Source of the DNA: Mytilisepta virgata
Taxonomy: Eukaryota; Mollusca; Bivalvia; Mytilida; Mytilidae
Length of the DNA stretch: 64,000 nt
Direction of reading: 5' to 3'
Assembly (NCBI GenBank): GCA_028015205.1
Contig: CM051511.1
Coordinates: 5,332,001 to 5,396,000, forward strand
Below are positions 48,712-56,379 of this stretch, one piece after another (positions within the stretch are counted from its first letter, which is position 1; every line of letters starts with the position of its first letter). The translations under genes and the position numbers were made by a program. The notes beneath the pieces are model-generated. The model worked only from the letters and a program-made list of their open reading frames with translations, did no database searches and was not told the DNA's origin.

Positions 48712-50607
48712 CAGAATTGGATGTGCACAATCGTAATTGCCGGTAAACTACATGTTTTAGGAAAGAATAAAAAATAGGAGGTGCACAATGGAATTATATG
48801 ATAAAGAATCTGAGAAAGTTTCATTAAACTATGATAAGTGGTTTAGGAGGAGTTGCGGATACAAAAGTGGAACATATTTTTACCCGACGGACGAACGGAC
48901 TCCCCCATCACTATATACCTCCGCTTTACAAATTATCATTTCGTTCATGTGTATAGTTAAGAATCTGAGAAAGCTTCATTAAATTATAGTATGTGGTTTA
49001 GGAGGAGTTGTGAATACAAAATGGATACCTCCCATATAACGTAATGGCCGGTAAACTACATGTTTTGGGAAAGAATAAAAAATAGGAGGTGCACAATGGA
49101 ATTATATGATAAAGAATCTGAGAAAGAATCTGAGAAAGTTTCATTAAACTATGATACGTGGTTTAGGAGGAGTTGCGGATACAAAAGTGGAACATATTTT
49201 TACCCGACGGACGAACGGACTCCCCCATCACTATATACCTCCGCTTTACAAATTATCATTTCGTTCAAGTTTAAATGTTTTATCAAATCTAATTTAGTAC
49301 AATTTAAACATCTATTTCAATTATTGCTCCCAAAGGTATATGGTTTTAGTGAATATTGTTACCGGAAACACTTCATGGATAAAATATTACTGGAACTAAA
49401 GCATTCTCTGAGCAATCTATTAGAATTGCTAAAATTTGGGGAAGACAACCATTTAATACTTGCGTTCATGTTTGTCGCTAAAACTTTAAAATTACCAGGA
49501 TTAAAGAAAACTTTCCTGCCCAACCCCCCCACCCCCCCCCCCCCCAAAAAAAAGAAAGAAAATCAATGATTGCTCACTTTGAGAAGGCGTAACTTCACTT
49601 CTCCTATTTTAATCATTATAAACTCAAAAGACTATCTTTAGTTTTTACGTTGTCTTTTTAGTCCTAAATTTACGATAAAATCTAGGACATATCCTTATTT
49701 ACGATGGGTTCGAAAGCAGAGATATCCTAAGGCCTTTGCCTTAAGATGCGTTCGAAAACATGGTTTTATCAACCTACCGCTCTCGGCGATACTGTTACAT
49801 GGACAATTAATAGTAACATATTAATTGAACATAGCTGATACATTTATATAGATTAATTTAAACGAATAATAAAAAAAAATGATTTTCTTTACTTGCTTTA
49901 TATTAATATTTGTGAATTTTAGAAATTCAAAATTTGCTTTGTTATAATAAAATTTTTGAATTTCTCAAATTCCCCATTTTTTATTAACCACTTGTATTTC
50001 ACCATAATTATATCTGTGAAGACAGTTTTCGCTGGTATATGAAATGAATTTAGAATAAATAAAATTATGCAAATTAACTTACCTTGTCCTAACAGTTGAT
50101 CTAAAATACAATATGAAGAAACAATCAAATAAAAATAGGTAATTTTTACAAATTTTTCTTTTTGCTTATAATTATAATTTTAACAAAATAAACAGAGGCA
50201 ATTTATCTTGATTGTTGATATGAGCTTTAGACCACACATTTACAGATTTATTGTATACTTTCCTTAACACTATTACTGGCATAACGCAATAAATCGTTAA
50301 AAAATACAGTAATAGAATTGTTAACTGTTTCAAAACTGAACAATGTCCTCTTCGTGCAAAGATTTGCCTTCAGATATTTTTTTTGCGTTTGTTTGTTGTG
50401 TTCCATTCTCCTGACTTTGTCTTTTCCTTGGACTTCGAATATGTGTAAGTTTCCCCACTGTTTTGTCGCTTCGGTATTCTTTTGCCGATATTTTATATCT
50501 GTTTTGTTTGGTCATTGGCGTTAATTGTTCGCACGTGTATAAACTTAGTAGTACTTACTGTATAAGCCTACAAACCATATCAGCTGAACAATAGATAGGG
50601 TACTCAT
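24356..50607 (-). CDS. Gene B: secreted CCP-kringle-PAN mosaic protein, complete 15-exon model
   Basis: Exons (minus): 50607-50559, 50100-50083, 47413-47201, 45185-44928, 42709-42683, 41462-41253, 40426-40184, 38652-38629, 37693-37658, 37176-37141, 32139-32101, 28943-28767, 28160-27984, 25483-25307, 24606-24356. Total 1935 bases, 644 residues. All introns are phase 1 with GT-AG ends. Domain order: signal peptide (to about 22), six-Cys CCP-like (23-93), kringle (94-179), linker, six-Cys CCP-like (189-258), kringle (259-339), Thr-rich linker (348-384), three CCPs (385-561), PAN-like (562-644). No transmembrane segment or protease domain was seen. It probably acts outside the cell in ligand or glycan binding or immune recognition; that is inference. 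Additional or alternative microexons could be missed. Confidence 0.8.
25307..25483 (-). CDS. Gene B exon 14: CCP/sushi domain
   Basis: 177 bases encoding TTCPVPPTVQHATY, GNTVTYTCDPGFVH, LYATC and GTWDLLPPSC. It is closest to exon 13 (GTWDL), consistent with exon duplication. Confidence 0.9.
25655..27015. mobile_element. Mutator-like (MULE) element in a gene B intron
   Basis: TTCCCGTTTTGCCAACTTTTG at the left (from 25661) is matched, inverted, by the right end near 26993-27008, and similarity extends outward (GGT..C) and inward (GGTAT.A). Between them lies a fragment of a MULE-type transposase. The element is mostly non-coding and far shorter than an autonomous MULE. Confidence 0.6.
26319..26603 (+). 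pseudogene. C-terminal fragment of a MULE-type transposase
   Basis: An open frame ending in TGA reads TTNHLEGWHHKLNNQLNKAH, then ATEIRLIQYAAGGKRK, KYRNIETRLGHLKERLQQGQ and VSHLLKLG. The NN/NH-LEGWHH-LN motif and the following helical tail recall the C-terminal region of FLYWCH/MULE transposases. The stretch is clearly more GC-rich than its surroundings. The catalytic part is absent. Confidence 0.6.
27984..28160 (-). CDS. Gene B exon 13: CCP/sushi domain
   Basis: 177 bases, the same length as exons 12 and 14. The product has ITCPEPLAVPNATY, GHTVTYTCNSGY, LVRTC and GTWDLQSPVC. Canonical four-cysteine CCP. Confidence 0.9.
28767..28943 (-). CDS. Gene B exon 12: CCP/sushi domain
   Basis: 177 bases encoding VQCVIPPSVSNATF, GDTVTYTCSHGFTV, LVHTC and GTWSGILPVC. 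Four cysteines with the YTC and GTW signatures make a canonical CCP. Confidence 0.9.
28950..30520. other. Gene B intron, no feature recognised
   Basis: It contains a 145-codon plus frame (28988-29425) without a recognised domain, and a poly-A run near 29436-29456. I see no exon. Confidence 0.4.
30521..31625. mobile_element. Tandem-core element with palindromic end (about 165-bp units)
   Basis: The left end has the palindrome GTCTTCCAAGGAAGAC (30527-30542), then TGTGTCGCCTGCGGA, matched inverted by TCCGCAGGCTACACA at 31610-31624. The core has about six units with GCACACCTGTGCATTAAGG, AGAGAAAGTTTCATCAAAT and GGTTATGGAGTAGTTGAGG, and C/T homopolymers. Before the right end is a GACGCAA microsatellite. 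Non-coding. Confidence 0.75.
31683..32035 (-). mobile_element. tRNA-derived SINE, copy 1
   Basis: The minus-strand head has GGTCTCGTGGTAGCGTGCTC (box A) and GGTCGCGGGTACGATCCCC (box B), then a body with GCTTCTCCGCCAAGCACGCG and a tail GGACGTTTAACAATAATTC plus CATCCATC repeats. Length is about 350 bp. A homologous copy lies at 41.6 kb. Confidence 0.8.
32101..32139 (-). CDS. Gene B exon 11: 39-base Thr-rich linker exon, copy 3
   Basis: Acceptor TATTTTTAAG and donor GTTAGTG. It encodes GETTTTMADLTTT, one codon longer than copies 1 and 2. The upstream intron start (CAAAAGTAATAATTA) also matches the other copies before being cut by inserted elements at 32165. Confidence 0.65.
32166..33630. mobile_element. 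Tandem-core element with AGGTCA palindromes, copy 1
   Basis: It starts with a hairpin (arms CAATTGTTC / GAACAATTG) and AAGGTCTTTCCC. It then has about three 118-bp units (GACCTTGACCCTTGACCTTC, TATATATGGTTGCTAGGTAC), then longer units of about 290 bp with GGGCCAGTAACTC and GGAGTCGATAAACC, and ends in an AT-rich microsatellite. It abuts copy 2 head to tail and lacks the 3' hairpin. Confidence 0.75.
33631..35552. mobile_element. Tandem-core element with AGGTCA palindromes, copy 2
   Basis: Same start, core and order as copy 1 but with about six 118-bp units. It ends in the hairpin AAGGTCTTTCC...GGAAAGACCTT (about 35516-35548). Minus frames across the core are repeat translations, not genes. Confidence 0.75.
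35560..36700. other. Gene B intron with a short palindrome and repeat debris
   Basis: Bases 36150-36265 form an inverted-repeat block (CACACCTCGGG / CCCTCGGTGTG inside ACCTATATC / GATATAGGT). Bases 35915-36000 match the interspersed family at 15.9 and 39.7 kb. No exon seen. Confidence 0.5.
37141..37176 (-). CDS. Gene B exon 10: 36-base Thr-rich linker exon, copy 2
   Basis: Acceptor AATTTAAAG and donor GTATGTG. It encodes GETTTIVDLTTI, a near copy of exon 9, with flanking intron sequence also duplicated. Confidence 0.7.
37658..37693 (-). CDS. Gene B exon 9: 36-base Thr-rich linker exon, copy 1
   Basis: Acceptor AATTTAAAG and donor GTAAGTG. It encodes GETTTIADLTTK. Short, Thr-rich and phase 1, it is probably an O-glycosylated linker. 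It lies in a tandemly duplicated unit with exon 10. Confidence 0.7.
37726..38290. mobile_element. Mariner-type MITE in a gene B intron
   Basis: Left AGTCAACAAAAGAAACGATA and right inverted GTATAGTTACTTTTGTTGAC, flanked by TA on both sides. 565 bp. Removing it restores the intron sequence seen in the neighbouring duplicated units. A TA target and short TIRs suggest Tc1/mariner. There is no transposase. Confidence 0.7.
38629..38652 (-). CDS. Gene B exon 8: 24-base microexon
   Basis: Acceptor ATTTGTAG and donor GTAAGTG. It encodes VPLVTPC with flanking split Asp and Gly codons. It ends the kringle part and starts the Thr-rich linker. It parallels exon 5 in position and in adding a Cys. Confidence 0.6.
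39660..39790. repeat. Interspersed non-coding repeat
   Basis: TGTTTGTGTTTTGTACTC, TTTTTGTCCGGCATTCTGTC and GATTGATTGGTATGTCATTG match the blocks at 15.84-15.97 and 35.9-36.0 kb. Confidence 0.55.
39870..40080 (+). mobile_element. V-type SINE copy
   Basis: Box A-like GGTACCACAGTGGTCTGGG and box B-like GTGAATTCGAATCCGC are followed by the core TTGACAAGGATTTTATG and TGGCTGCC of the SINE at 22.2 kb. It is diverged and lies in the intron next to kringle exon 7. Confidence 0.6.
40184..40426 (-). CDS. Gene B exon 7: kringle domain 2
   Basis: 243 bases encoding NECYSTG, YEGRQICSVTGRPCLRWDS, LAGSYCRDPDGAKGQPWCYV and EEFCGVAVC. All six kringle cysteines and the SYCRDPDG...PWCY signature are present. 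Confidence 0.92.
41253..41462 (-). CDS. Gene B exon 6: six-cysteine CCP-like domain 2
   Basis: 210 bases. The product contains DCGTPDY, IDHQC, GSILKYDC, FDFCPVEEC and GLWSTGKRSC. Spacing and the CPVEEC motif match exon 3 (CPVELC), so exons 3-4 and 6-7 look like a duplicated CCP-kringle pair. Confidence 0.82.
41585..41935 (+). mobile_element. tRNA-derived SINE, copy 2
   Basis: AGTGCGGAAAGTCGCAGGTACG (box B region) and the body GCCTCTCCGCCGAGCACGCGG match the SINE at 31.7-32.0 kb in the opposite orientation. It ends GGACGTTACACAAATTCATCC. The box A side is eroded. Confidence 0.75.
42135..42417. repeat. Foldback repeat family, diverged copy
   Basis: CTTGACGTGTTTAATCG, GGCATTTTCTTGAGG and the arm GGAGAAATTCCATAACTCAC with AGGAGAATCTATA match the copy at 23.8-24.2 kb. 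The left arm is mostly lost. Confidence 0.65.
42465..42660 (+). mobile_element. V-type SINE, strongly diverged
   Basis: AAATTCGAATCCAACTCTGG, TGTGTTCGATTCAAATC and TTAATTGAAAATACC align in order with the SINE at 39.9 kb. Confidence 0.45.
42683..42709 (-). CDS. Gene B exon 5: 27-base microexon linker
   Basis: The acceptor is GATTCTAG and the donor GTAAGTAAC. It encodes LPIDFGDC flanked by split Asp and Val codons, so it joins kringle 1 to the second CCP-like domain (VDCGTPDY) and adds a cysteine. Confidence 0.65.
42720..44056. other. Gene B intron, little recognised
   Basis: Bases about 43890-44030 are an inverted copy of the interspersed repeat seen at 15.9 kb. Otherwise no exon or element recognised. 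Confidence 0.4.
44057..44348. repeat. Three-copy tandem repeat, about 95 bp
   Basis: TAGGTAAACAAACCTT, GTTAGACGAAAATATATG and GACGTCTTA.AGTAAAAGCC recur three times with only a few differences. Confidence 0.9.
44928..45185 (-). CDS. Gene B exon 4: kringle domain 1
   Basis: 258 bases encoding a full kringle with six cysteines: ECYDN, YQGKRTC, GTQCQAWSSQTPH, LASNYCRDPVGTKGQPWCF, WQFCEIPLC. The NYCRDP and PWCF signatures are intact. The module is phase 1 on both sides and may bind protein ligands, though the lysine pocket was not assessed. Confidence 0.92.
45703..45718. repeat. Poly-G run
   Basis: About 16 consecutive G residues, liable to sequencing length error. Confidence 0.8.
46108..46305. 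repeat. Long imperfect palindrome (about 195 bp)
   Basis: Left arm AGTATTAAGAAATGGGTG, TTATAATGGCCCTGTAATGT, GGTCTGTAATAATGACCC; the same blocks are inverted on the right, with a short GC-rich loop. Related ACAGGGCCATTA blocks lie at 45361-45425. It is probably a foldback or MITE-like element; it would form a strong hairpin. Confidence 0.85.
47201..47413 (-). CDS. Gene B exon 3: six-cysteine CCP-like domain 1
   Basis: 213 bases. The product begins CPDNDL and contains TYGSNVTFRC, GFCPVELC and GNWTDGDLSC. The Tyr/Phe-x-Cys centre, the Gly-x-Trp near the end and the final Cys match sushi/CCP domains. There are two extra cysteines (TDDTC and FCPVE). Potential N-glycosylation sites are NVT and NWT. 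Confidence 0.8.
47960..49270. repeat. Tandem repeat array, units about 120-190 bp
   Basis: Repeated AATAGGAGGTGCACAATGG, TCTGAGAAAGTTTCATTAAA and GATAAGTGGTTAAGGAGGAG, six or more times, with two copies of a GACGGACGAACGGACTCCCC block. It contains a 30-base poly-A. Frames through it are repeat translations. It lies between exons 2 and 3 of gene B. Confidence 0.8.
50083..50100 (-). CDS. Gene B exon 2: 18-base microexon
   Basis: TATTTTAG acceptor and GTAAGT donor flank 18 bases. With borrowed bases it encodes NQLLGQD, linking the leader to the first Cys (DCPDN). Phase and position fit, but so short an exon needs transcript support. Confidence 0.6.
50559..50607 (-). CDS. Gene B exon 1: signal peptide
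   Basis: ATG at 50607-50605, encoding MSTLSIVQLIWFVGLY plus one base, donor GTAAGT. The hydrophobic core is typical of a leader, and cleavage is likely near the Gln/Asp at residues 22-23. A TTTTTTTAG about 13 bases upstream could be the acceptor of a 5' UTR intron. Confidence 0.65.
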
Positions 50608-50765
50608 ATCTTTAGAAAAGCTAAAAAAAATGAATGAAATCTGTCAGAATAATTTCTTTTAAAGTGCATACTGTGTGTTACGAATAAAATGTAAATATCG
50701 TTTTCTGTAATATCTTAAACTATCTCACAGTTTATTATACCAATAAAATAGCAATTATATCTGTT

Positions 50766-51790
50766 TAAGTCTCCCAAACGAAGTGGGAGACATAGATTTT
50801 GATTTGCGATTTTTAGCGAACATTTTATTTCTTCCTCTTCGATTTTGTTCGTTCGAGTTCTCAATAACTGTCAGAGATATGGGTCTGTGATTTTCCATGA
50901 TGAAAGATCAATGTTTCTAGATGTGAAAAAATTCATATGCAATTAAAATACATAGCTTTAAATCAGATATTTTATTATTCTCCGTAACAAGACGCATTAA
51001 ATGACATGTACCTCATTCTTTCAATAGGGTGATCCTCACCTTCATAAATCAATAATGTCAAATTATTTCATAAACCGTTAACATATATCCCCACCCCTAC
51101 ACCATATATTTTCTTAATCTCCATGGTAGGACGCACCAAATTACACATACCTCGCTTCCTCAAGGGGTTATCAGAACTCCCATCATATCAATAATGTTCA
51201 ATTATCTCATAAACCGTAAAAATCGCAACCCCTAAACCATATATTTTCTTATTTCCCATGGTAAGACGCACCAAATGACACATACCTCGCTTCCCCAGGG
51301 GGTTATCAGCACCCCCATCAAATCACTGATGTTCAATTATCTCATAAACCGTTGAAATCCCCACCCCTAAACCATATATTGTTTTTATTCCCCATGGTAA
51401 GACGCACAAAATGACACATACCTCGCTTCACCACGGGGTTATCAGCACTCCCATCAAATCAATAATGTTCAATTATCTCAGAGACCATTAAAATCTCCAC
51501 CCTTAACTATATATTTTCTTATTCCCCATGGAATGACGCACCAAATGACACACACCTCGCTTCCCCATGGGGTTATCACCACTCCCATCAAATCAATAAT
51601 GTTCAATTATCTCATAAACCGTTAAAATCCCCACCCCTAAACCATATTTTTTCTTATTTCCAATGGTAAGACGCACCAAATGACACATACCTCGCTTCAA
51701 CAGGGGGTTATCACCAGTCACATCAAATCAAAAATGTTCAGTTATCTCATAAATGTTCGATCGTCAAGCGCGACGTCATAACGTCAAATG
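50766..51790. mobile_element. Tandem-core element with hairpin end (about 120-bp units)
   Basis: It begins with a hairpin (GTCTCCCA / TGGGAGAC). The core has about six units with CCATGGTAAGACGCACCAAA, ATACCTCGCTTCCCCAGG, CAATAATGTTCAATTATCTC and AATCCCCACCCCTAAACCA. It lies just upstream of gene B exon 1. Non-coding. Confidence 0.75.
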
Positions 51791-52371
51791 ATCTAGTATT
51801 GTAATTGATATTTTGTTTTTTGTTTTCTTTTTCACATTAAACATTTAGGTAAATGTTAATTATTGAAAATTATTGAATACAAGTTCATTGTTTAATTGAA
51901 TTGTTACATTTACTTAGACTCAATTTTGGGATGTTTTTTTTATATAAATAACAACAGTTAGATAAAAATTTCAATACTGTAATGATTAAGGTAAAATGTT
52001 AAATAATGTAAGATAGTGAATATAAGTTCATTCTAACCAATGTAGAATTTTTAGGGTTAAATTTTGAATTGTTAAAGTACAAGGTATATGTGTGGGTGTA
52101 CATATATAAGTATACACTTATCATCTGAGATTTTTTTTTCTTCCTTTCTCAGTTTCTAAATCAAGGGGGGATTTATTTAATTAGGCACCTTTAATCCTAA
52201 AAAGTATAATTATTACTAAATAGTGCAAAACAGGAACTTTATTGATTTTGGAATATAAGGAATTTGGATATTTCTTTGTGTACTACATTTTGAATTACAT
52301 GATTTAGAAACTTTAATCTAAATGTGGAAGTCTGCGTTGAGACAAGTCTCCATTACTGGATGGAATATTAA

Positions 52372-52756
52372 CAATCTAATTAAAAACCGATCTCTCATCG
52401 CTCCCGTTTTCTGATATGTCGCGTGGGAGATCTTACGAAACCCGCTTTGAGGTCACATGTGAGTGACCTCGTAGGTGTGTCCTGTTCGACCAATGAAATT
52501 GCGGCTTAGGCGATCTTGTAAGTTGATCGTGTGGTAAAGGGATGTAACTCATTTTATTAACGAAGAAATCGTCAGTCCCCAGAATTCATAAACTTTTTTG
52601 ATTGGCTTACTGATAGGAAGTCAACTCATTTGCATGTCATTATAAATTCATAAGTTCCAGTTCACTCACATGTGACCTCAAAGCGGATTTCGTTAGATCT
52701 CCCACGCGACATATCAGAAAACGGGAGCGATGAGAGATCGGTTTTAAATTAGATTG
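52372..52756. mobile_element. Mutator-like MITE inside the LINE endonuclease region
   Basis: 385 bp. Starts CAATCTAATTAAAAACCGATC and ends with its inverse; inverted repeats run about 90 bp (CGCTCCCGTTTTCTGATATG, GTCGCGTGGGAGATC, GAGGTCACATGTGAGTGA). It is flanked by a perfect 9-bp direct repeat GAATATTAA (52363-52371, 52757-52765). Long TIRs with a 9-bp duplication are typical of Mutator-like elements. Confidence 0.85.
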
Positions 52757-53754
52757 GAATATTAATGGCAATTTTTCAAAAAAACAAGTGTTGAAAGAGT
52801 CAATAAAATTCAGAATAATAAATTTTAAACTCGCATGACATCTGATATTATTTTTTTTATCTGAAACACACTCTGGTTTCAATGAGATTTTGTTTTATGA
52901 TGGATACAAGTGTTTCCTTAACTGTAGATCTGATAATACTAGTAAGAAAAGAGGGGTCTTGCAGTTTTTATAAGAAAAAGTATTCTCTCTGGTATATCAT
53001 TGGTAGATAAATCTCAATCTGAGTTAATATGGTTCAAGCTTAACTCGACCTATTTTGGTCTCTCGAAAGATTTATATATTTGTTTTGTATATATACCACC
53101 AGTCAACTCTACTTATGTGAAAAAGACAGGATTAGATAAGTTGGTATTTACAAAAATTGAAAATGATATTGCAAAGTATAGTGTAAATGGTGAAATTATG
53201 ATAATAGGTGATTTGAATGCGCATATTAATAGTAATGAACTTGATTTTATTTTAATTGACTCAGATGGATTGTTGGATAGTGTTTTACCAAACAATTTTA
53301 TTTCAGAAAGTCATTGACGTTTAAGAAATACTGCAGTATAACAGACTACTAATAGCTATGGTAAAAATATTTTAGATATGTGTGTCAGTAAAAATTATAA
53401 TTTTGAATGGAAGGACTATAGGTGATTCTATTGGCAAAGCTACTTATTTTAATTATCAAGGTTTTACCATCAATGACTACTGTTTATATAGTACTTCTTT
53501 CATGAATAAAGTAGATAATTTTCAAGTAGTGGACTTTCTTCCTCACCTATCTGATCACTGCCCTATAACTGTTAAAATATTTTCTAGAATTCAGAGCATT
53601 TCATCTATAACTTTATTAAGGCCCTACCCAGTGAGATCAAAATGGTCTGAACTTATAGAGGAAGGATTTATTTCAAACTTGGTTAATTCCAATCTTAATA
53701 ATTTAAATCAGAAAATATCTTCTTGTTGGTTGAAGGTAAGCAAATTTAACTTAT

Positions 53755-54145
53755 GGATAATCGCTGGTCTAATTGGAAATAAATAGGATTTGAAATATGT
53801 CTTTTAGTTTGAGAGAACATATGAAAAGTAAACAAATAAGCAAGAAAAAAATATAGGTTCATGTGCTCATTTTAGAGCTATAAAGCCTTGAAAATTTGCA
53901 GGAAATAGGTTTTCTCTGGATTTTTCATTGTCTTTGCATTGGCAACTTCAGTCTCTCAAAAATGTATGAAAAAATAAAACGATTTCATAAGATTCTGTCA
54001 ATTACCATTTTACGGTATATATGATTGAATTATAAAAGAAAAAGTAGGGGTTAATGGGCAAAAGATATTCATGTTTAAGAAATGGATAAAACCCGAGGAT
54101 TTCGAAAATCTGACAAAAAGACCAAAGCATGACCAGCGAGCATCC
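53755..54145 (+). mobile_element. TTAA-type MITE, copy A, inside the LINE
   Basis: 391 bp with ends GGATAATCGCTGGTC and GACCAGCGAGCATCC, flanked by TTAT on both sides. The interior contains GTTTGAGAGAACATATG, AGAGCTATAAAGCCTTG and ATGGATAAAACCCGAGG, shared with copies B and C. Probably piggyBac-like. It splits the LINE between its endonuclease and RT parts. Confidence 0.8.
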
Positions 54146-56379
54146 TTATGTTAAAACACCTGAAGTAGATGAAATAGTTGAAAATTTTTCAAATCTTCTT
54201 AAAAGTGCTACTACAGGTAAAAATAGTTGTGTGAAATTGAAACATCACCGCAAGGAGATAAAAAAGAAATGTAATAAAACTTGGCATGACGAATGCGATA
54301 TTCAGCTGAGACATGTGAAAAGCCTGGGTCGAGCTCATGGCAATTCTCCATGGAACATTAATCTCCGTTTAAAAGTCATTTATGAGAAGAAAAAAAATAC
54401 AATAAATTACTTCGTAAAAAAAAAACAGAAATTTTAAGGCAAAATTGCTAAATGCTATGTTAGAGACTTCTGAAAAAAATCCATCTGAATAATGGAAATT
54501 AGTTAACTCTCTTAAAGATAAATGTGAAGACCCCTGTAATAGTGTTGCTCCACAAGATTGGTTATCATATTTCAATCAATTATACAGAAAATTATACTGT
54601 TAATGATGATTGTAGATTTTTGCAATGTAATAATGACATATTGAATATTGATATCACAGCTGAGGAATTGTTAAAGGCAGTTAAATGTTTAAAAAATAAT
54701 AAAGCATGTGGTACTGGTTGTATTAGTAATGAAATGATAAAGGCCTCTCCTACTGTTTTATCAAATGTATATGTTGATATTTTCAATTTAGTACTTAAAT
54801 CAGGTATTTACCCATCAAAATGGAGGGAAAATTTTATAAAGCCTTTATTTAAAGGTGGTGGTGTTAACGATCCATCTTGCTACAGAGGTATAACAATATC
54901 TAGTTGTTTAAGTAAACCTTTTACAAGAATATTATTTAATAGACTTGATTGTTACTTAGAAGAAAATGATGCTATTTATTCTCAACAAATAGGATTTAGA
55001 AAAGATATGCGAACAAGTGATCATATTCTGGCACTCAAAACTATTATTGACAAATACTTCAAGAAAACTAAATACATTTTTGCCTGTTTTATTGATTTAA
55101 AAAAGGCTTTTGATAATGTTAACAGAAAGGCTACAAATTAACTCAATACAATGTAAAAGGAAATATTTTTAATTTTCAATATTTTGATAAGCATGTATAG
55201 CATTTTCCGTGAGACTTCCCAATGGTCTTACTGATACATTTCAATCTTCTATTGGTGTAAAGCAAGACTGTGTTCTTAATCCTACCATTTTTTCATTATA
55301 TATGAATGGTCTAGTTAGTAACTTTACTGATAAAATACAAAATATTGCTATTCTTGGGGATCTGGATTTATTCCTCTCTCTCTCTGAATGCACTGAAATC
55401 ATGTGTTATTTATTGGCTCCACATTCTGAAGCTTAATCAGAGAAATTTAGTTTTTAACACATATAAGGAGAATTATTTAATTAAAGATAGCTTGTTCAGT
55501 AAATTGAAATACTTTTTACAAAATATAGGATTTGGGAATTTATGGGAAAATCAAACTACTTTTTCTAGGGGAAGAACTCTACTTGCTATTACAAAAACCT
55601 TCAGGAGAGATATAATATGTATTGGTACTCTTTACTTAATGACGATACTAGATTATCAGGTGGAAATAAATTGAGAACTTAACGTTAAACAAGAATTTAA
55701 AAGAGAATTTTACATATTTGCAGATGTAGATAAGCAATCTTAGCAATTTTATAAAGATTCGAATTAGTAATAGTAATTTGAATATAGAAAGAGGTCGATA
55801 TATGAAACTATCAGTTGATCAAATGAAATGTCAGTTATGTAATACGGATGTTGAGGATGAGTTACACTTCTCGTGCATTGTGTAAAATTAAGTAAAGAAC
55901 GTGAAGTTTTGTTTAGAAATATAATGATGTTGTGCCTTTTTTTACAAATATGTCAAACATCGAAAAATTTAGATTTTTATTATCTAGTCATGATTTAGAT
56001 TTATGTAAGATAATAATATTAGGTATTAGTAATATGTACAAGGTAAAGCAGTTATTGAAGCAGAATCAGTAATTATTTAATCGGTTACATGTAACTATTT
56101 TGATATCAAGTTCTAGTTGTCTTATTAAAGAAAGATAACCCTAGTATGTATGAATAATATGCTCTATGCCCCCAGCTGTGATGTCTACTGTCATTGAATA
56201 CATTTTTTTCACTGCTGATTGTTATTTTGTTCATGATGTATTGGTTATTTTTTTTTATTTGTTTGTTCTTGCAATTTATTGATGATAGATCAATGTTTGG
56301 TCTTTAATTCAATAAAACTATTCTTATTCTTATTCTTAATGAAGAAAAGGCACTGAGAGCAATGCATATAAACAATATC

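Larger units (their letters stand above)
52322..56338 (+). pseudogene. CR1/L2-like LINE, full-order but dead, with two MITE insertions
   Basis: Endonuclease start (ITGWNINGNFSKKQ, interrupted by a MITE), LSETHSG, then GEIMIIGDLNAHIN and LPHLSDHCPI. Linker KTWHDECDIQLR. RT from about 54524: NNKACGTGCISNEMIKASP, FKGGGVNDPSCYRGITISS, QQIGFRKDMRTSDH, CFIDLKKAFDNVNR, GVKQDCVLNPTIFSLYMNGL. The YADD box has decayed to ILGDLDLF. A C-terminal knuckle (MKCQLCNTDVEDELHFSC) and a 3' tail of TTATTC repeats (about 56315-56338) follow. Stops and frameshifts break it throughout. The part from 51800 may be 5' UTR. Confidence 0.85.

Noticed and set aside
49060..49569. 169-codon plus frame
   Set aside because: The first third is tandem repeat and the end is a poly-C/poly-A run; the middle matches nothing I recognise.
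50990..51750. Regular repeats considered as a CRISPR array
   Set aside because: Units are continuous tandem repeats without unique spacers, in a eukaryotic transposon context.
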